Assembly: GCF_003315175.1 (NCBI RefSeq)
Contig: NZ_QNRQ01000004.1
Coordinates: 277,735 to 341,734, forward strand
Direction of reading: 5' to 3'
Length of the DNA: 64,000 nt
DNA from: Eoetvoesiella caeni
Lineage (GTDB): Bacteria; Pseudomonadota; Gammaproteobacteria; Burkholderiales; Burkholderiaceae_B
The notes beneath the pieces are model-generated. The model saw nothing but the letters and a program-made list of their open reading frames with translations. It was not told the DNA's origin and did no database searches. Below are positions 27,520 to 36,590 of this stretch, one piece after another. How positions within the stretch are numbered: the first letter of the stretch is position 1; every line of letters begins with the position of its first letter. Position numbers and translations under genes: made by a program.

Positions 27520-28203
27520 ATGAAGTTGCTGCTGGTCGAAGACGAGACCAAAACCGGTAATTACGTACGCCAAGGATTAGTAGAGTCTGGCTTCGTTGTG
27601 GACCTTGTGCGCACTGGCTTGGATGGGCATCATTTGGCCCTGACTGGCTCTTATGACTTGATTATCTTGGACGTTATGCTGCCCGATGTGGACGGTTGGC
27701 GTATCGTCCAGGCTCTACGTGATGCGAAATCGTCGACGCCGGTATTGTTCCTGACTGCCCGGGATAGTGTGGAAGATCGCGTCAAAGGGCTGGAGCTGGG
27801 CGCAGACGATTACTTGGTAAAACCGTTCGCTTTTTCAGAGCTTCTAGCGCGTGTACGTACGTTATTAAGGCGGGGCGCCGCTCCTGCCTTCCAGGATCAG
27901 TTACAGATCGCTGATCTCGTTCTCGATATTCCTCGACGCCGGGCTCAGCGCAAAAGCGTGCGTATTAATCTTACGAACAAAGAGTTTGCCTTGTTGGAAC
28001 TCTTGGTGCGCCGGCAAGGCGAAGTACTGCCTCGCTCGTTGATTGCTTCCCAGGTGTGGGACATGAACTTTGACAGCGACACCAATGTCATTGATGTCGC
28101 GATCCGACGCCTACGCGCCAAAATCGATGACGATTTTGATCCTAAGCTTATCCACACGGTACGTGGCATGGGTTACATGCTCGACGTGACGCTCCCCGAA
28201 TAG
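27520..28203 (+). CDS. cusR: Copper response regulator, OmpR family (CusR/CopR)
   Basis: The 227-residue protein has a receiver domain with acidic pocket ED (7-8), phosphoacceptor Asp51 in [10 protein letters not shown] and Lys in DYLVKPF (near 105). A winged-helix DNA-binding domain follows ([52 protein letters not shown]). This is the heavy-metal response regulator type. It is followed immediately by its kinase gene. It probably binds the CATTACA-N4-TGTAATG boxes at four promoters in this window. Confidence 0.93.
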   Translation: MKLLLVEDETKTGNYVRQGLVESGFVVDLVRTGLDGHHLALTGSYDLIILDVMLPDVDGWRIVQALRDAKSSTPVLFLTARDSVEDRVKGLELGADDYLVKPFAFSELLARVRTLLRRGAAPAFQDQLQIADLVLDIPRRRAQRKSVRINLTNKEFALLELLVRRQGEVLPRSLIASQVWDMNFDSDTNVIDVAIRRLRAKIDDDFDPKLIHTVRGMGYMLDVTLPE

Positions 28204-28206
28204 TTG

Positions 28207-29613
28207 ATGAAAAGACGGCCGGCATCCCTAGCTGTACGGCTTACCGTTTCTATTGGGGCGGTCATAACAGTCGTACTACTCACATTCGGCTGGATCGTAG
28301 AGCGGTCAATCAACAACCATTTTATTCAGCAAGATGTTGATGAACTGAATGCGGTCGTTCAGGCCTTAAAGCACACGCTAGCCACGCTACCGACTGATAT
28401 AGCACGTGCCGAGTTGAATCAGCGGCTTGCCAATGCCGTGTCCGGCCACCATAACGCTCAATATCGTATCTCCTCGGACTCCGGTGCGCTGATCTATGCT
28501 ACGCCGGGATCCAATTTGGACAGGTTTGCTCAAATCGCCCAGCCTGTAGAGAAAATCACTATTGACACGGTTGGCATATGGCAAGATCACGGCGAGACGT
28601 TTCGAGGAGCTGTACTACGGACCGGAACAGACAGTTTCCCTGCGCGGAGCACCTTAACCATCGCCGTGGCCACGGGCATCAATTTCCATCTGCACTATCT
28701 GGACAGCTTTCGGGACTACCTCCGAATCATCACGGTGGCGGCCTGTCTCATTGCGATTTTGGCCACATGGCTCGCCGTGCACCAAGGCCATGCACCGATA
28801 CGGCGCATCAGCCGCGAAATCGGAAAAATCAGGTCGGATCAGCTGCATATACGACTCGAACCACACGCCGTTCCTACTGAACTGGTCGGGCTTGCAATGT
28901 CTTTCAACGGAATGCTTGAGCGGCTTGAGGACGTCTTCCGCCGTCTCTCCGATTTTTCAGGTGACATCGCGCACGAGCTTCGAACCCCCATCACGAACCT
29001 CAAAACCCAAACTGAGGTCGCGCTTTCTCAGTCCCGCAGCGTCGAACAGTACCGGGAGATCCTGTATTCGAACTTAGAAGAGTACGAGCGCATGGCGAAA
29101 ATGCTTGGTGATATGCTGTTTTTGGCGCAAGCGGATAACAATCTACTCAAACCCGAACTCGTTGAAATCGACCTTCAGGCCGAGATGCGGATCCTTTTCG
29201 ACTACTTTGGCGCCTGGGCCGAAGAGCGCGAGGTGGGCTTAAAGCTTGTGGGGCCACGGGGTTGCATCATCGGAGATCGGCTGATGATACGCCGGGCATT
29301 GAGCAACCTGTTATCGAACGCGATTCGATACACGCCTGCAGGAGGCACCGTTACAGCAATCTTCGAAGTCGAATCTACGAATATCAGGCTTTGTGTTCAG
29401 AACCCCGGTCCCGTCATACCTCCCGAACACATCACACACATTTTTGAGCGTTTTTATAGACCTGACGCATCGCGACAGCGTACTGGTGAAGGCGCAGGCC
29501 TTGGCTTAGCGATTGTTAAATCGATTGTGGAAGCACATGGGGGAAAGATTAGTGCACGCTCGACTGCTGAGGCGACAACATTCGAGATATTGTCACCAGC
29601 AACGAAATGTTGA
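28207..29613 (+). CDS. cusS: Heavy-metal sensor histidine kinase (CusS/CopS)
   Basis: The ATG at 28207 lies three bases after the cusR stop. The 468-residue kinase has a membrane segment at about 12-34, a periplasmic sensor domain (about 35-170), a second membrane segment (about 171-193), a HAMP linker, and a dimerisation domain with phosphoacceptor His in SGDIAHELRTPITNLKTQ. The ATPase domain has N, G1 and G2 boxes (SNLLSNAIRYTP, GAGLGLAIVKSIVEAHGG). It senses periplasmic Cu(I)/Ag(I) and phosphorylates CusR. Its stop lies inside the left arm of a 16-bp inverted repeat. Confidence 0.92.
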   Translation: MKRRPASLAVRLTVSIGAVITVVLLTFGWIVERSINNHFIQQDVDELNAVVQALKHTLATLPTDIARAELNQRLANAVSGHHNAQYRISSDSGALIYATPGSNLDRFAQIAQPVEKITIDTVGIWQDHGETFRGAVLRTGTDSFPARSTLTIAVATGINFHLHYLDSFRDYLRIITVAACLIAILATWLAVHQGHAPIRRISREIGKIRSDQLHIRLEPHAVPTELVGLAMSFNGMLERLEDVFRRLSDFSGDIAHELRTPITNLKTQTEVALSQSRSVEQYREILYSNLEEYERMAKMLGDMLFLAQADNNLLKPELVEIDLQAEMRILFDYFGAWAEEREVGLKLVGPRGCIIGDRLMIRRALSNLLSNAIRYTPAGGTVTAIFEVESTNIRLCVQNPGPVIPPEHITHIFERFYRPDASRQRTGEGAGLGLAIVKSIVEAHGGKISARSTAEATTFEILSPATKC

Positions 29614-29651
29614 GCATACGTCAGAGTTCGGCTACGACGTATGCTCAACAT
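29607..29651. repeat. Perfect 16-bp inverted repeat at the cusS stop
   Basis: ATGTTGAGCATACGTC (29607-29622) and its exact complement (29636-29651) enclose 13 bases. The left arm contains the cusS TGA. It can form a strong hairpin at the mRNA end; no T-run follows, so it may act as a 3'-end stabiliser rather than a classical terminator. Confidence 0.65.
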
Positions 29652-29729
29652 CAGCTACATCAGCGCGGCAGCCTTCGAAGGGATAGCCGCTTTTCACCAC
29701 TGGCCGGAAACTCAGGAAACGCACCCCTA

Positions 29730-29765
29730 GTTCGAGCATGCAAAGTGTCGTTCGCATGCTCGAAC
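29730..29765. repeat. 12-bp inverted repeat between cusS and moaA
   Basis: GTTCGAGCATGC (29730-29741) is repeated as GCATGCTCGAAC (29754-29765) with a 12-base loop. It sits 35 bases beyond the moaA stop, so it may fold at the end of the moaA transcript. No T-run follows in either direction. Confidence 0.55.
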
Positions 29766-29799
29766 GCAACGGTGTCCAGGACACCGAAAACGGGTATAC

Positions 29800-30900
29800 C
29801 TATCCACCAATATGGCTCATTTCGACTCGTGGCGAATATGTAACAGGACTAAATCCCCGCGCTTCTGAATACCTATCTGTCCTTTGGATCCATACGGATG
29901 CGACTTTTTCACGTAAGGCATCATCGTCGTCCGACTCACGTAACAAGGCTCGCAAGTCCACACTCTGCTGGCCGAATAGGCAGAGATAAAGCCTGCCGTT
30001 CGATGCTAACCGGGCTCGAGTGCAATCCCCACAGAATGGCTGGGTCACACTAGAAATCACTCCGATTTCCCCCTGGCCATCTACGTATCGCCAACGCTTA
30101 GCCACCTCTCCCTTAGCAGAAGGTGACACGGGCTCCAACGGAAAGTACCGATGCAACAGAGCTATGAGCTCTGACGACGGATATACCGCACTTCTGTTCC
30201 ATTGATTGGTATTTCCCACGTCCATAAATTCGATGAAGCGCAAGATGTGGCCGGTGCCACGAAAATACTTGGCCATGGGGAGAACTTGGTCATCGTTGAC
30301 GCCGCGCTTGACCACCATATTGATTTTTATGGGAGCAATACCTGCAGATCTTGCAACCTCAATACCCTGCAGCACGTCATCGACGGTCCAGTCAGCGTCC
30401 GTCATTCTCTGGAATACCGCGTTATCTATCGCATCCAGACTTACATTCAAGCGCTTGACACCTGCTTGCGCAAGGCTTTGTGCCTTACGCGCTAGCAAGG
30501 CCCCATTTGTGGTCAATGAAATATCAACAGGGCGCCCCTCGGTTGTTGTGAGCGCCACAAGCCTTGAGGCCAACATGTCCACGTCTTTGCGCAGTAGTGG
30601 TTCGCCACCTGTGATACGGATTTTTTCTACTCCTAAACTCACGAATACTTTGGCAGCCCGCTCGATCTCTTCGTGAGTCAATAGCTCACTGCGCGGAAGA
30701 AACTGAAAATCTTTCCCGAACACCGACCGTGGCATACAGTAGGTACATCGAAAATTACATCGATCGGTGACGGAGATACGCAGGTCTCGTAATGGCCTCG
30801 CATGTTGGTCCAGTAAGATAGGCTCGCTTGGGGCCACATCGCCTTTGACTACTGCCGGTATACGTATTGGGCGATGGTCATGCAATAAGTGTTCGTTCAT
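29800..30900 (-). CDS. moaA: GTP 3',8-cyclase MoaA (molybdenum cofactor synthesis)
   Basis: The 366-residue radical SAM protein has the N-terminal cluster motif CNFRCTYC (Cys48, 52, 55), [11 protein letters not shown], and the C-terminal cluster CGDCTRARL...LYLCLF. It ends in the Gly-Gly tail (MSHIGG) that MoaA needs. It converts GTP to 3',8-cyclo-GTP, the first step of molybdopterin synthesis. It lies downstream of aioBA on the same strand, so the element brings extra cofactor capacity for the Mo-containing arsenite oxidase. A terminator-like hairpin between aioA and moaA suggests reduced or separate expression. Other Moco genes must come from the host. Confidence 0.93.
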   Translation of the reverse strand: MNEHLLHDHRPIRIPAVVKGDVAPSEPILLDQHARPLRDLRISVTDRCNFRCTYCMPRSVFGKDFQFLPRSELLTHEEIERAAKVFVSLGVEKIRITGGEPLLRKDVDMLASRLVALTTTEGRPVDISLTTNGALLARKAQSLAQAGVKRLNVSLDAIDNAVFQRMTDADWTVDDVLQGIEVARSAGIAPIKINMVVKRGVNDDQVLPMAKYFRGTGHILRFIEFMDVGNTNQWNRSAVYPSSELIALLHRYFPLEPVSPSAKGEVAKRWRYVDGQGEIGVISSVTQPFCGDCTRARLASNGRLYLCLFGQQSVDLRALLRESDDDDALREKVASVWIQRTDRYSEARGFSPVTYSPRVEMSHIGG

Positions 30901-30921
30901 GCTTGGCTTTATCGTTTTTTC

Positions 30922-30955
30922 AAAAAACCCCGCTTTAAGTTTTCATAAAGCAGGG
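30922..30955 (-). terminator. Rho-independent terminator after aioA
   Basis: On the minus strand CCCTGCTTTA and TAAAGCGGGG form a stem around an 8-base loop and are followed by six T residues. It lies between the aioA stop and the moaA start and would cut or attenuate readthrough into moaA. Confidence 0.75.
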
Positions 30956-30984
30956 CGGCATACGACTAATCGAAGTACTCCTTT

Positions 30985-33477
30985 TTATGCCGGCTTGGGC
31001 ATCGCAAATCGACGGTCTTTAAAGCTGACCGTTCGTTTGAACTCTTCGACGGTGCCGGCCTTACGAATGTTGCCCCATGTGCCCTTGTAATAAGGGATTA
31101 TGTTTCGATCAGTCCAATCCGTGGTTACGTCGCCTTGAATGCCGTTTACGTAACCGAACAGCATGAACGTCTGGCCGCGCTTGATCTGTGCGACTGGATA
31201 CACCATGGCATACGTGGAACCGAAGTCGTTATAGACTTCCACGATGTCGCTGGCCGCTACACCGAGCTCCTGGCAATCATCGGGATTAATCTCGATGTAG
31301 GCCATGGGATAGCGCTCTTGGGCGAAGCTATTGTATTGATCGTGATAAGCGGTTTGCCATATCTCATTGTTTCGCCCATTGTTGAGCCAGAACTTATATT
31401 TTTTCTTTTGAGCCGCAACGGTTTCAGGCAAACCATTCCATGGTGCGGGCAGAAAATGCGCTTTCCCGTCCTCTGTGTCGAACTTTGAGTCGGTATAGAG
31501 CATCTCTGTGCCTACAAACTTTCCATCGGTATAAGACTTGACGGGAAGCTGTACGCCGTTATTGCCGGTGGCCCGCAGACGTTCATAGGTAACCAGATGG
31601 CCAGAGTCGCCGCCTTGGCTATCGATCTTCGGCGCTCCTGGCTGACCCGCTTGACGGAATCCATCATTGAAGGCATCTTCTTCCGTCTTCCAGTCAAAAC
31701 CATTGAAGCGCTCGGTCATCGCCGAGTTGCCTTCTTTCTCGTAAAGTGCGCGTACTGTATTGGCGATCTTTGCCGCAATGAGGCAATCGGCCATCGCAGA
31801 ACCTGGAGCATCCATAAACTTCTCGGATAAACGAATACGCCGCTCTCCATTCATCGACGTCAGGTTGATCTCTCCAGGATGTGCTGCCGGCAGCAATAGA
31901 TGGGCGGCTTCGGCAAGCTTGGTCGGGTAAAGATTGATGCTTGCGACAAATAACCCGCCCTTCTCTGTTGCCTGATAAATGATATCAACCATCTCTTCGG
32001 TGCTGGCCCCTCGCGCCTTTTGCATCGCCTCTTTGACAATGGCTGATCGCTTTAGTACCGCTTCTCGCAACGCTTGCGCATTATTGCTGGTCTGAAAGTT
32101 ATTGCAGCCCCACCAGGTCATCATGCGACCTTTGCCCTGGATCAGCTCTTGGTCGATATAAATCTTTGTGTCGCCTGGGTAGGGCGGCCGAGTGTAGCCT
32201 TCTTGGTGACCACCCATGCGTACGCATCCTGTACCGCGACGGCCAACGTTATGGGTCGCTATAACCAGGCTGAGCAGTGCCGACTGAATGACGTAATTGT
32301 CATTGCCCCAAATGATGCCTTTTTCATAGGCGTGCATACTGCGCGGCATCTGGCCTGTCTTCTTAGGCTTATACGACCATTCCGCCGCCATTTTGAGATC
32401 CTCGAGGGGCACGCCAGTAATCTTGCTGCACTCCTCAAGTGATAGGCGGTTGGTCTGTACGGCCGAATCGAATCCAGATGTATGCTGTTCAATGAATGGT
32501 TTGTCTATCCAGCCCTGCTCCACCACATAGGTAAAAAGGCCATTAAACAGAGCCGTGTCCGTGCCCGGTTCAATCGCCAAATGCAGCACACGCTCCTTGC
32601 CTGCAACCTGGCGCGCAATGGCGATGGACGGCGTTTCGCGGGGGTCTACAAATATGATCCGTGTCGGGGGCAACTCCTCATCGGGAAACCGTTCTTTCTT
32701 CTTGCCACTGGTTTGACCATAGAGGTTTGGCACCCAATGTTGAAGGAAGTAATTGGTTTGCGACTCGTAAGGATTATTGCCTATGGACCAAAGCACGTCC
32801 GCGAACTCCGCGTCTTCGTAAGCATTATTTAGCTCGCCGATGCCCATGTCACGGGTGGCGTGACACTCAGAGTTATACGCGGGGCGATTGTGGATGCGAA
32901 CCATGGGGGTTTGCAATGCCGAGAACATCAGCTTGCCAGTACCCCATGTATTCTCAAACCCGCCGCCAGCCCCACCGTGATCAAAACAGGAAAACACAAT
33001 GCCTTCCGGTCCATCCTTATCCAGCGTTTTTTTGAGCAACCCGGCGTAGAGCGCCATGGCTTGATCCCAAGAGGTATCCACCCACTGATCGGCAGCATAT
33101 AGACGCGGCTGCTTGAGCCGATCCTTGCCATCGCCTTCAGGGGTGTACATATACGTTGCCATCCGGCCACCGCGGGTCGAGCTTAGCCCGCCATTCACGA
33201 CACACTCCTTATCCGGCAGGATCATGATGTTGTGGCGACTGCCATCGTGCTCGGTAATGACGTTGGTCATGGCTGGGGTCAGCGTGGTGGCATATGGCGG
33301 CAGCTGCTGACGAAAATCTAGGCCCAAGGCGTTGTCTTGGGGCGCTCGACCGCCCTCTTTCTGTTCGGGCCACTTATACACGTGATAGCCGCAGCCGACG
33401 ATACAGAAATGACAGGTCATATTTGTACGCTGGGCGTTTACTGGCGGCAAGGTGATGCGATCTTTTTTGGCTGGCAT
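30985..33477 (-). CDS. aioA: Arsenite oxidase large (molybdopterin) subunit AioA
   Basis: The 830-residue protein opens with the 3Fe-4S motif C22-x2-C25-x3-C29 ([16 protein letters not shown]). It contains long stretches matching the Alcaligenes faecalis enzyme ([69 protein letters not shown]). It belongs to the DMSO reductase superfamily and holds bis-MGD molybdenum, oxidising arsenite to arsenate in the periplasm. It has no signal peptide and is exported with AioB by the Tat route. It lies 16 bases after aioB. Full length, no broken motif seen. Confidence 0.97.
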   Translation of the reverse strand: MPAKKDRITLPPVNAQRTNMTCHFCIVGCGYHVYKWPEQKEGGRAPQDNALGLDFRQQLPPYATTLTPAMTNVITEHDGSRHNIMILPDKECVVNGGLSSTRGGRMATYMYTPEGDGKDRLKQPRLYAADQWVDTSWDQAMALYAGLLKKTLDKDGPEGIVFSCFDHGGAGGGFENTWGTGKLMFSALQTPMVRIHNRPAYNSECHATRDMGIGELNNAYEDAEFADVLWSIGNNPYESQTNYFLQHWVPNLYGQTSGKKKERFPDEELPPTRIIFVDPRETPSIAIARQVAGKERVLHLAIEPGTDTALFNGLFTYVVEQGWIDKPFIEQHTSGFDSAVQTNRLSLEECSKITGVPLEDLKMAAEWSYKPKKTGQMPRSMHAYEKGIIWGNDNYVIQSALLSLVIATHNVGRRGTGCVRMGGHQEGYTRPPYPGDTKIYIDQELIQGKGRMMTWWGCNNFQTSNNAQALREAVLKRSAIVKEAMQKARGASTEEMVDIIYQATEKGGLFVASINLYPTKLAEAAHLLLPAAHPGEINLTSMNGERRIRLSEKFMDAPGSAMADCLIAAKIANTVRALYEKEGNSAMTERFNGFDWKTEEDAFNDGFRQAGQPGAPKIDSQGGDSGHLVTYERLRATGNNGVQLPVKSYTDGKFVGTEMLYTDSKFDTEDGKAHFLPAPWNGLPETVAAQKKKYKFWLNNGRNNEIWQTAYHDQYNSFAQERYPMAYIEINPDDCQELGVAASDIVEVYNDFGSTYAMVYPVAQIKRGQTFMLFGYVNGIQGDVTTDWTDRNIIPYYKGTWGNIRKAGTVEEFKRTVSFKDRRFAMPKPA

Positions 33478-33493
33478 GACATTTATCTCCGAA

Positions 33494-34024
33494 TTAAATT
33501 ATGTTGGCTTGACGTCCATAGATCAGCCCATCGACCCCAACGGCTGAAACGGTGTCAGTGGCTTCGTCATACCGCAATAGAACGCGCGGGAGATTCTCTG
33601 TTGCCTGTCCGCAAATCATCTGGCCTGCCTTCTCTGCGTCGAACTCGCTGAAATGACATGGGCACTTGAACGTTTTAGTGTTGTTGTCATAGATTGTCGG
33701 GCAGCCCATATGGGTGCACAGGGTGCTATACGCGACAATATCGCGATCAGGGCCGACTCCTCCTGGGACAGGGGATCCCAGTTTGATCGCGGTACATGGT
33801 GAGCGTTCGTCGGGATAACTGAATGAGAGCGGAGCCTCAACCGTCAGCTTTTGGGCAGCCGTGACGGCTTTGCTCGGATAATCCAACGTAGTTTTGGAGG
33901 GGTCGGCCGGCGATGCCTGAGCATTGGCACTCGTGAATGGCACCAAGGTAGCGGCCGCTGCGACACCGCTGCCTCCACTGAGCTTAAGAAAACCGCGTCG
34001 ATTGATAGTCGTAGAGTCGGACAT
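33494..34024 (-). CDS. aioB: Arsenite oxidase small (Rieske) subunit AioB
   Basis: With ATG at 34024 the protein has 176 residues. A Tat signal is present ([19 protein letters not shown]). The Rieske 2Fe-2S ligands are in CTHMGC and CPCHFSEFD (about 103-108 and 119-127), with two Cys and two His. AioB takes electrons from AioA and passes them to a cytochrome or azurin, and its Tat signal carries the complex to the periplasm. It is first in the aioBA unit and is preceded by a sigma-54 promoter. Confidence 0.95.
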   Translation of the reverse strand: MSDSTTINRRGFLKLSGGSGVAAAATLVPFTSANAQASPADPSKTTLDYPSKAVTAAQKLTVEAPLSFSYPDERSPCTAIKLGSPVPGGVGPDRDIVAYSTLCTHMGCPTIYDNNTKTFKCPCHFSEFDAEKAGQMICGQATENLPRVLLRYDEATDTVSAVGVDGLIYGRQANII

Positions 34025-34080
34025 GGGGGCAATTCCTATTGAAACAATGAACGGTGGTCGGTAACCTGTATATTGATTAC

Positions 34081-34095
34081 GCAATACGCGTGCCA
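34081..34095 (-). promoter_or_regulatory. Sigma-54 promoter of aioBA
   Basis: On the minus strand TGGCACGCGTATTGC matches the sigma-54 consensus TGGCACG-N4-TTGC with no mismatch. The expected start point is about 45 bases before the aioB ATG. Sigma-54 dependence agrees with the NtrC-type activator AioR encoded alongside. Confidence 0.9.
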
Positions 34096-34134
34096 ACTAT
34101 CAACTCACGTCAGGTACGCTCGGAGAAGACAAGA

Positions 34135-35097
34135 ATGGTGGGATTTCGGAGACCAAACGGTAACGTTCTGAGTGGCGATCAGAACCTGTCGTTACCGAAC
34201 GGTAACGTCCGTCGTCGTCTGCTTACTGCTGGCGTTGCCGCAGTGGGTGCACGCGTGGCTCCTGCATGGAGCCGGGAAGCTGATCAGGCCACCCTACGAA
34301 TTGGCACCACGGCCGTTTTTCTCGACAATCAGCTCCAGCTATTGGACATTTGGCGCGCTGATCTGCAAGCAACGCTGGGCCAAGCAGTGCAATTCGTACA
34401 GCGACGAAGCTATCGAGAGATTGTTGAGCTTTTGCTACGTGGTCACATTGATGCCGCCTGGATTTGCGGTTATCCCTACGTGCTTAATTCAAATCAGTTG
34501 CGCTTGGTGGCTGTACCCCAATACAAGGGAGCACCCTTGTATTGTTCTTACTTAATCGTTCCGGATAGCGATCAAAAAACGAAAGCCATTACGCGACTAG
34601 AGGATAAAGTTTTCGCCTATAGCGATCCCTTATCTAATTCAGGGTTTCTCATTCCCCGCACGGAGCTATTGGCTCGCCATGAAGATCCGTCAACTTTCTT
34701 TCGCAAGTCATTCTTTACTTTTGCTCATCGCAAAGTGGTGCAAGCGGTCGCTGCCGGGCTGGCAGATGGTGGTGCCGTAGACAGCTATGTGTGGGATACG
34801 ATTATTGCCCAGTTTCCAGCCTGGGCCTCTGGCGCGCGCAAGGTATGGCAATCTCCCGAATATGGCTTCCCACCTCTGGTGGCACGTAAAGAAATGCCTG
34901 CATCAACCTTCGACGCATTGAATGCCGCGCTTTTGCAAATGCATGAACGCAACGATGGGAGAATGATACTTGGCCGACTCGCTCTTGATCGATTCGTGAA
35001 CGGCACGGATTCTTTGTATGATGGCATCAGAAAGCTGAACCAGACCGCTGGAGCGAGTACGTTGGCCGTGGAGGCCGACTCGATGAGTGCGAAATGA
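34135..35097 (+). CDS. aioX: Arsenite-binding periplasmic sensor protein AioX
   Basis: The ATG at 34135 follows GGAG and gives 320 residues. An export signal is seen (VRRRLLTAGVAAVGARVAPAW); the rest is a PhnD/PBP-like fold (LRIGTTAVFLDNQLQLLDIWRADLQ, AAWICGYPYV, YCSYLIVP). AioX binds arsenite and signals through AioS. The first residues contain two NGNV repeats, explained at the DNA level by palindromic sites that may be AioR operators. It is divergent from aioB and overlaps aioS by four bases (ATGA). Confidence 0.92.
   Translation: MVGFRRPNGNVLSGDQNLSLPNGNVRRRLLTAGVAAVGARVAPAWSREADQATLRIGTTAVFLDNQLQLLDIWRADLQATLGQAVQFVQRRSYREIVELLLRGHIDAAWICGYPYVLNSNQLRLVAVPQYKGAPLYCSYLIVPDSDQKTKAITRLEDKVFAYSDPLSNSGFLIPRTELLARHEDPSTFFRKSFFTFAHRKVVQAVAAGLADGGAVDSYVWDTIIAQFPAWASGARKVWQSPEYGFPPLVARKEMPASTFDALNAALLQMHERNDGRMILGRLALDRFVNGTDSLYDGIRKLNQTAGASTLAVEADSMSAK
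34158..34207. promoter_or_regulatory. Palindrome cluster, candidate AioR upstream activating sites
   Basis: CGGTAACG (34158-34165), CGTTACCG (34190-34197) and CGGTAACG (34200-34207) form nested inverted repeats; the last two make one palindrome with a 2-base centre. Inside lies GTTCTGA-N7-TCAGAAC (34165-34185). The cluster is 63-112 bases upstream of the aioBA sigma-54 promoter, the usual distance for an enhancer-binding protein, although it lies inside the aioX coding region. Confidence 0.65.
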
Positions 35098-36590
35098 GCT
35101 CCTTCAGTTGGCGTCGTCCATTTCGCCACATGAGCTATCGATACAAGGCTCCCTTAGCATTGGCCGCAGCCATTCTGGCCACAGAGCTCGTGGTGACAGC
35201 AACCTTCGTACAGACGTCGTATTCGGCAATGCGCCAGGATATGCGCCAAGGGGCACAAGCCCTTACTCGCATGCTGGCCTTATCAGTGCGCGAACCACTT
35301 AGACGCGATGATCTTTGGCGTGCGTATGAAGCCATTCGAATTCCGGTCGATGCAACAGGCCCCGTCTCGGGCGTGCAAGCGATCATCGTTCTGGATCAAG
35401 ATTTCAACGTATACGCAGCATCCGACCCTAAACACTACCCGATCTCGACATCGCTCGCTGCGCTACCTGATGAGCTGACGCACGCAGTCGCCGCACTTCG
35501 CGATCCGTCGCAGTCGTTTTATTTTCGATATTCGGGTTACTTTTCTCAAGTCCCAGGGGTTGCGGGAACCGCCGTTCGGTCCGACGACGCAGGCATCGCC
35601 GGATACGTGTTGGTTTCATACGATGTAAGCGCTTGGCGGCAGCGTGTTTCAGACCTTCTCGTTCGTGTATTTTGGATCAGTATTCCCGGGATTCTTCTGT
35701 TGCTGCTAATAGGATGGGTTTGGGGCAATCAAGTCGCCCAGCCATTGCTTTCACTGGCAAAAGCAATGAAACGCGTAGGCCGCGAGCCACTGACCCGCAT
35801 TCGGCATTCCTTGGATACGACAGGCACCGATGAGATAGGCGTGCTGGGCCAGCAGTTTTCAGGCATGCTGAACGAGCTTGAAGCCAAAGAAGCGCTTGAG
35901 CGCGAGATGGTGGCCGCCGAACGGCTGGCGGCGGTAGGCCGGGTCGCCACTGGCGTTGCGCATGAAATTAATAATCCACTTGGCGGGATGATTAATGCGC
36001 TTGACACGCTCCAGACGCACGGAACGCCTGACAAACTGACCACCAAGACCGTTGAATTGGTGCGTCGCGGGTTGAGCCAGATCCGTCATACGGTGGGGGC
36101 ATTACTTGTGGAGGCACGACTCGATGCCTCGCGAATGTTGCCGGCCGATTGGGAGGATCTACGTACGCTCATTGAGCCTGAGCTCAAGGCGCGGCACGCC
36201 AGATTGCTATGGGATGTTCAACCCAATCTTGCCGTTGACTTGCCCGCCCACTCAGTACGGCAACTGACGCTTAACCTGCTTCTTAACGCGAAAAATGCTG
36301 TCGAGCCAGAAGGCAGTGTGAGTTGCTTGGTTCAGCGTACTACCGAATCGCTCACTATCGAGATATCCAATTCAGGACAGCATATTCCCGAAGCTGCTCT
36401 ACCTCATCTTTTCGAGCCATATCCCGTAGAGCCAACACTGAACCGTAATTCACATGGCCTCGGTTTGTGGGTGACATATCAGATCATTACGCAGTTACGC
36501 GGTACGATTGAAGTAAGCAGTGAGCCGGGGTTCACCCGCTTTACGGTTACCCTTCCTTTAAATGCACCGTCTTTGGAAGCTCAAACATGA
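35094..36590 (+). CDS. aioS: Sensor histidine kinase AioS
   Basis: The 498-residue kinase starts with a membrane helix (about 18-40), a periplasmic domain to about residue 185, a second helix (VFWISIPGILLLLLIGWVWG) and a HAMP linker. The phosphoacceptor His is in GVAHEINNPLGGM (about 285-297). A divergent ATPase domain (LLLNAKNAV, HGLGLWVTYQIITQLRG) follows. AioS should respond to arsenite-loaded AioX and phosphorylate AioR. Four-base overlaps with aioX and aioR show a tightly coupled operon. Confidence 0.93.
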   Translation: MSSFSWRRPFRHMSYRYKAPLALAAAILATELVVTATFVQTSYSAMRQDMRQGAQALTRMLALSVREPLRRDDLWRAYEAIRIPVDATGPVSGVQAIIVLDQDFNVYAASDPKHYPISTSLAALPDELTHAVAALRDPSQSFYFRYSGYFSQVPGVAGTAVRSDDAGIAGYVLVSYDVSAWRQRVSDLLVRVFWISIPGILLLLLIGWVWGNQVAQPLLSLAKAMKRVGREPLTRIRHSLDTTGTDEIGVLGQQFSGMLNELEAKEALEREMVAAERLAAVGRVATGVAHEINNPLGGMINALDTLQTHGTPDKLTTKTVELVRRGLSQIRHTVGALLVEARLDASRMLPADWEDLRTLIEPELKARHARLLWDVQPNLAVDLPAHSVRQLTLNLLLNAKNAVEPEGSVSCLVQRTTESLTIEISNSGQHIPEAALPHLFEPYPVEPTLNRNSHGLGLWVTYQIITQLRGTIEVSSEPGFTRFTVTLPLNAPSLEAQT

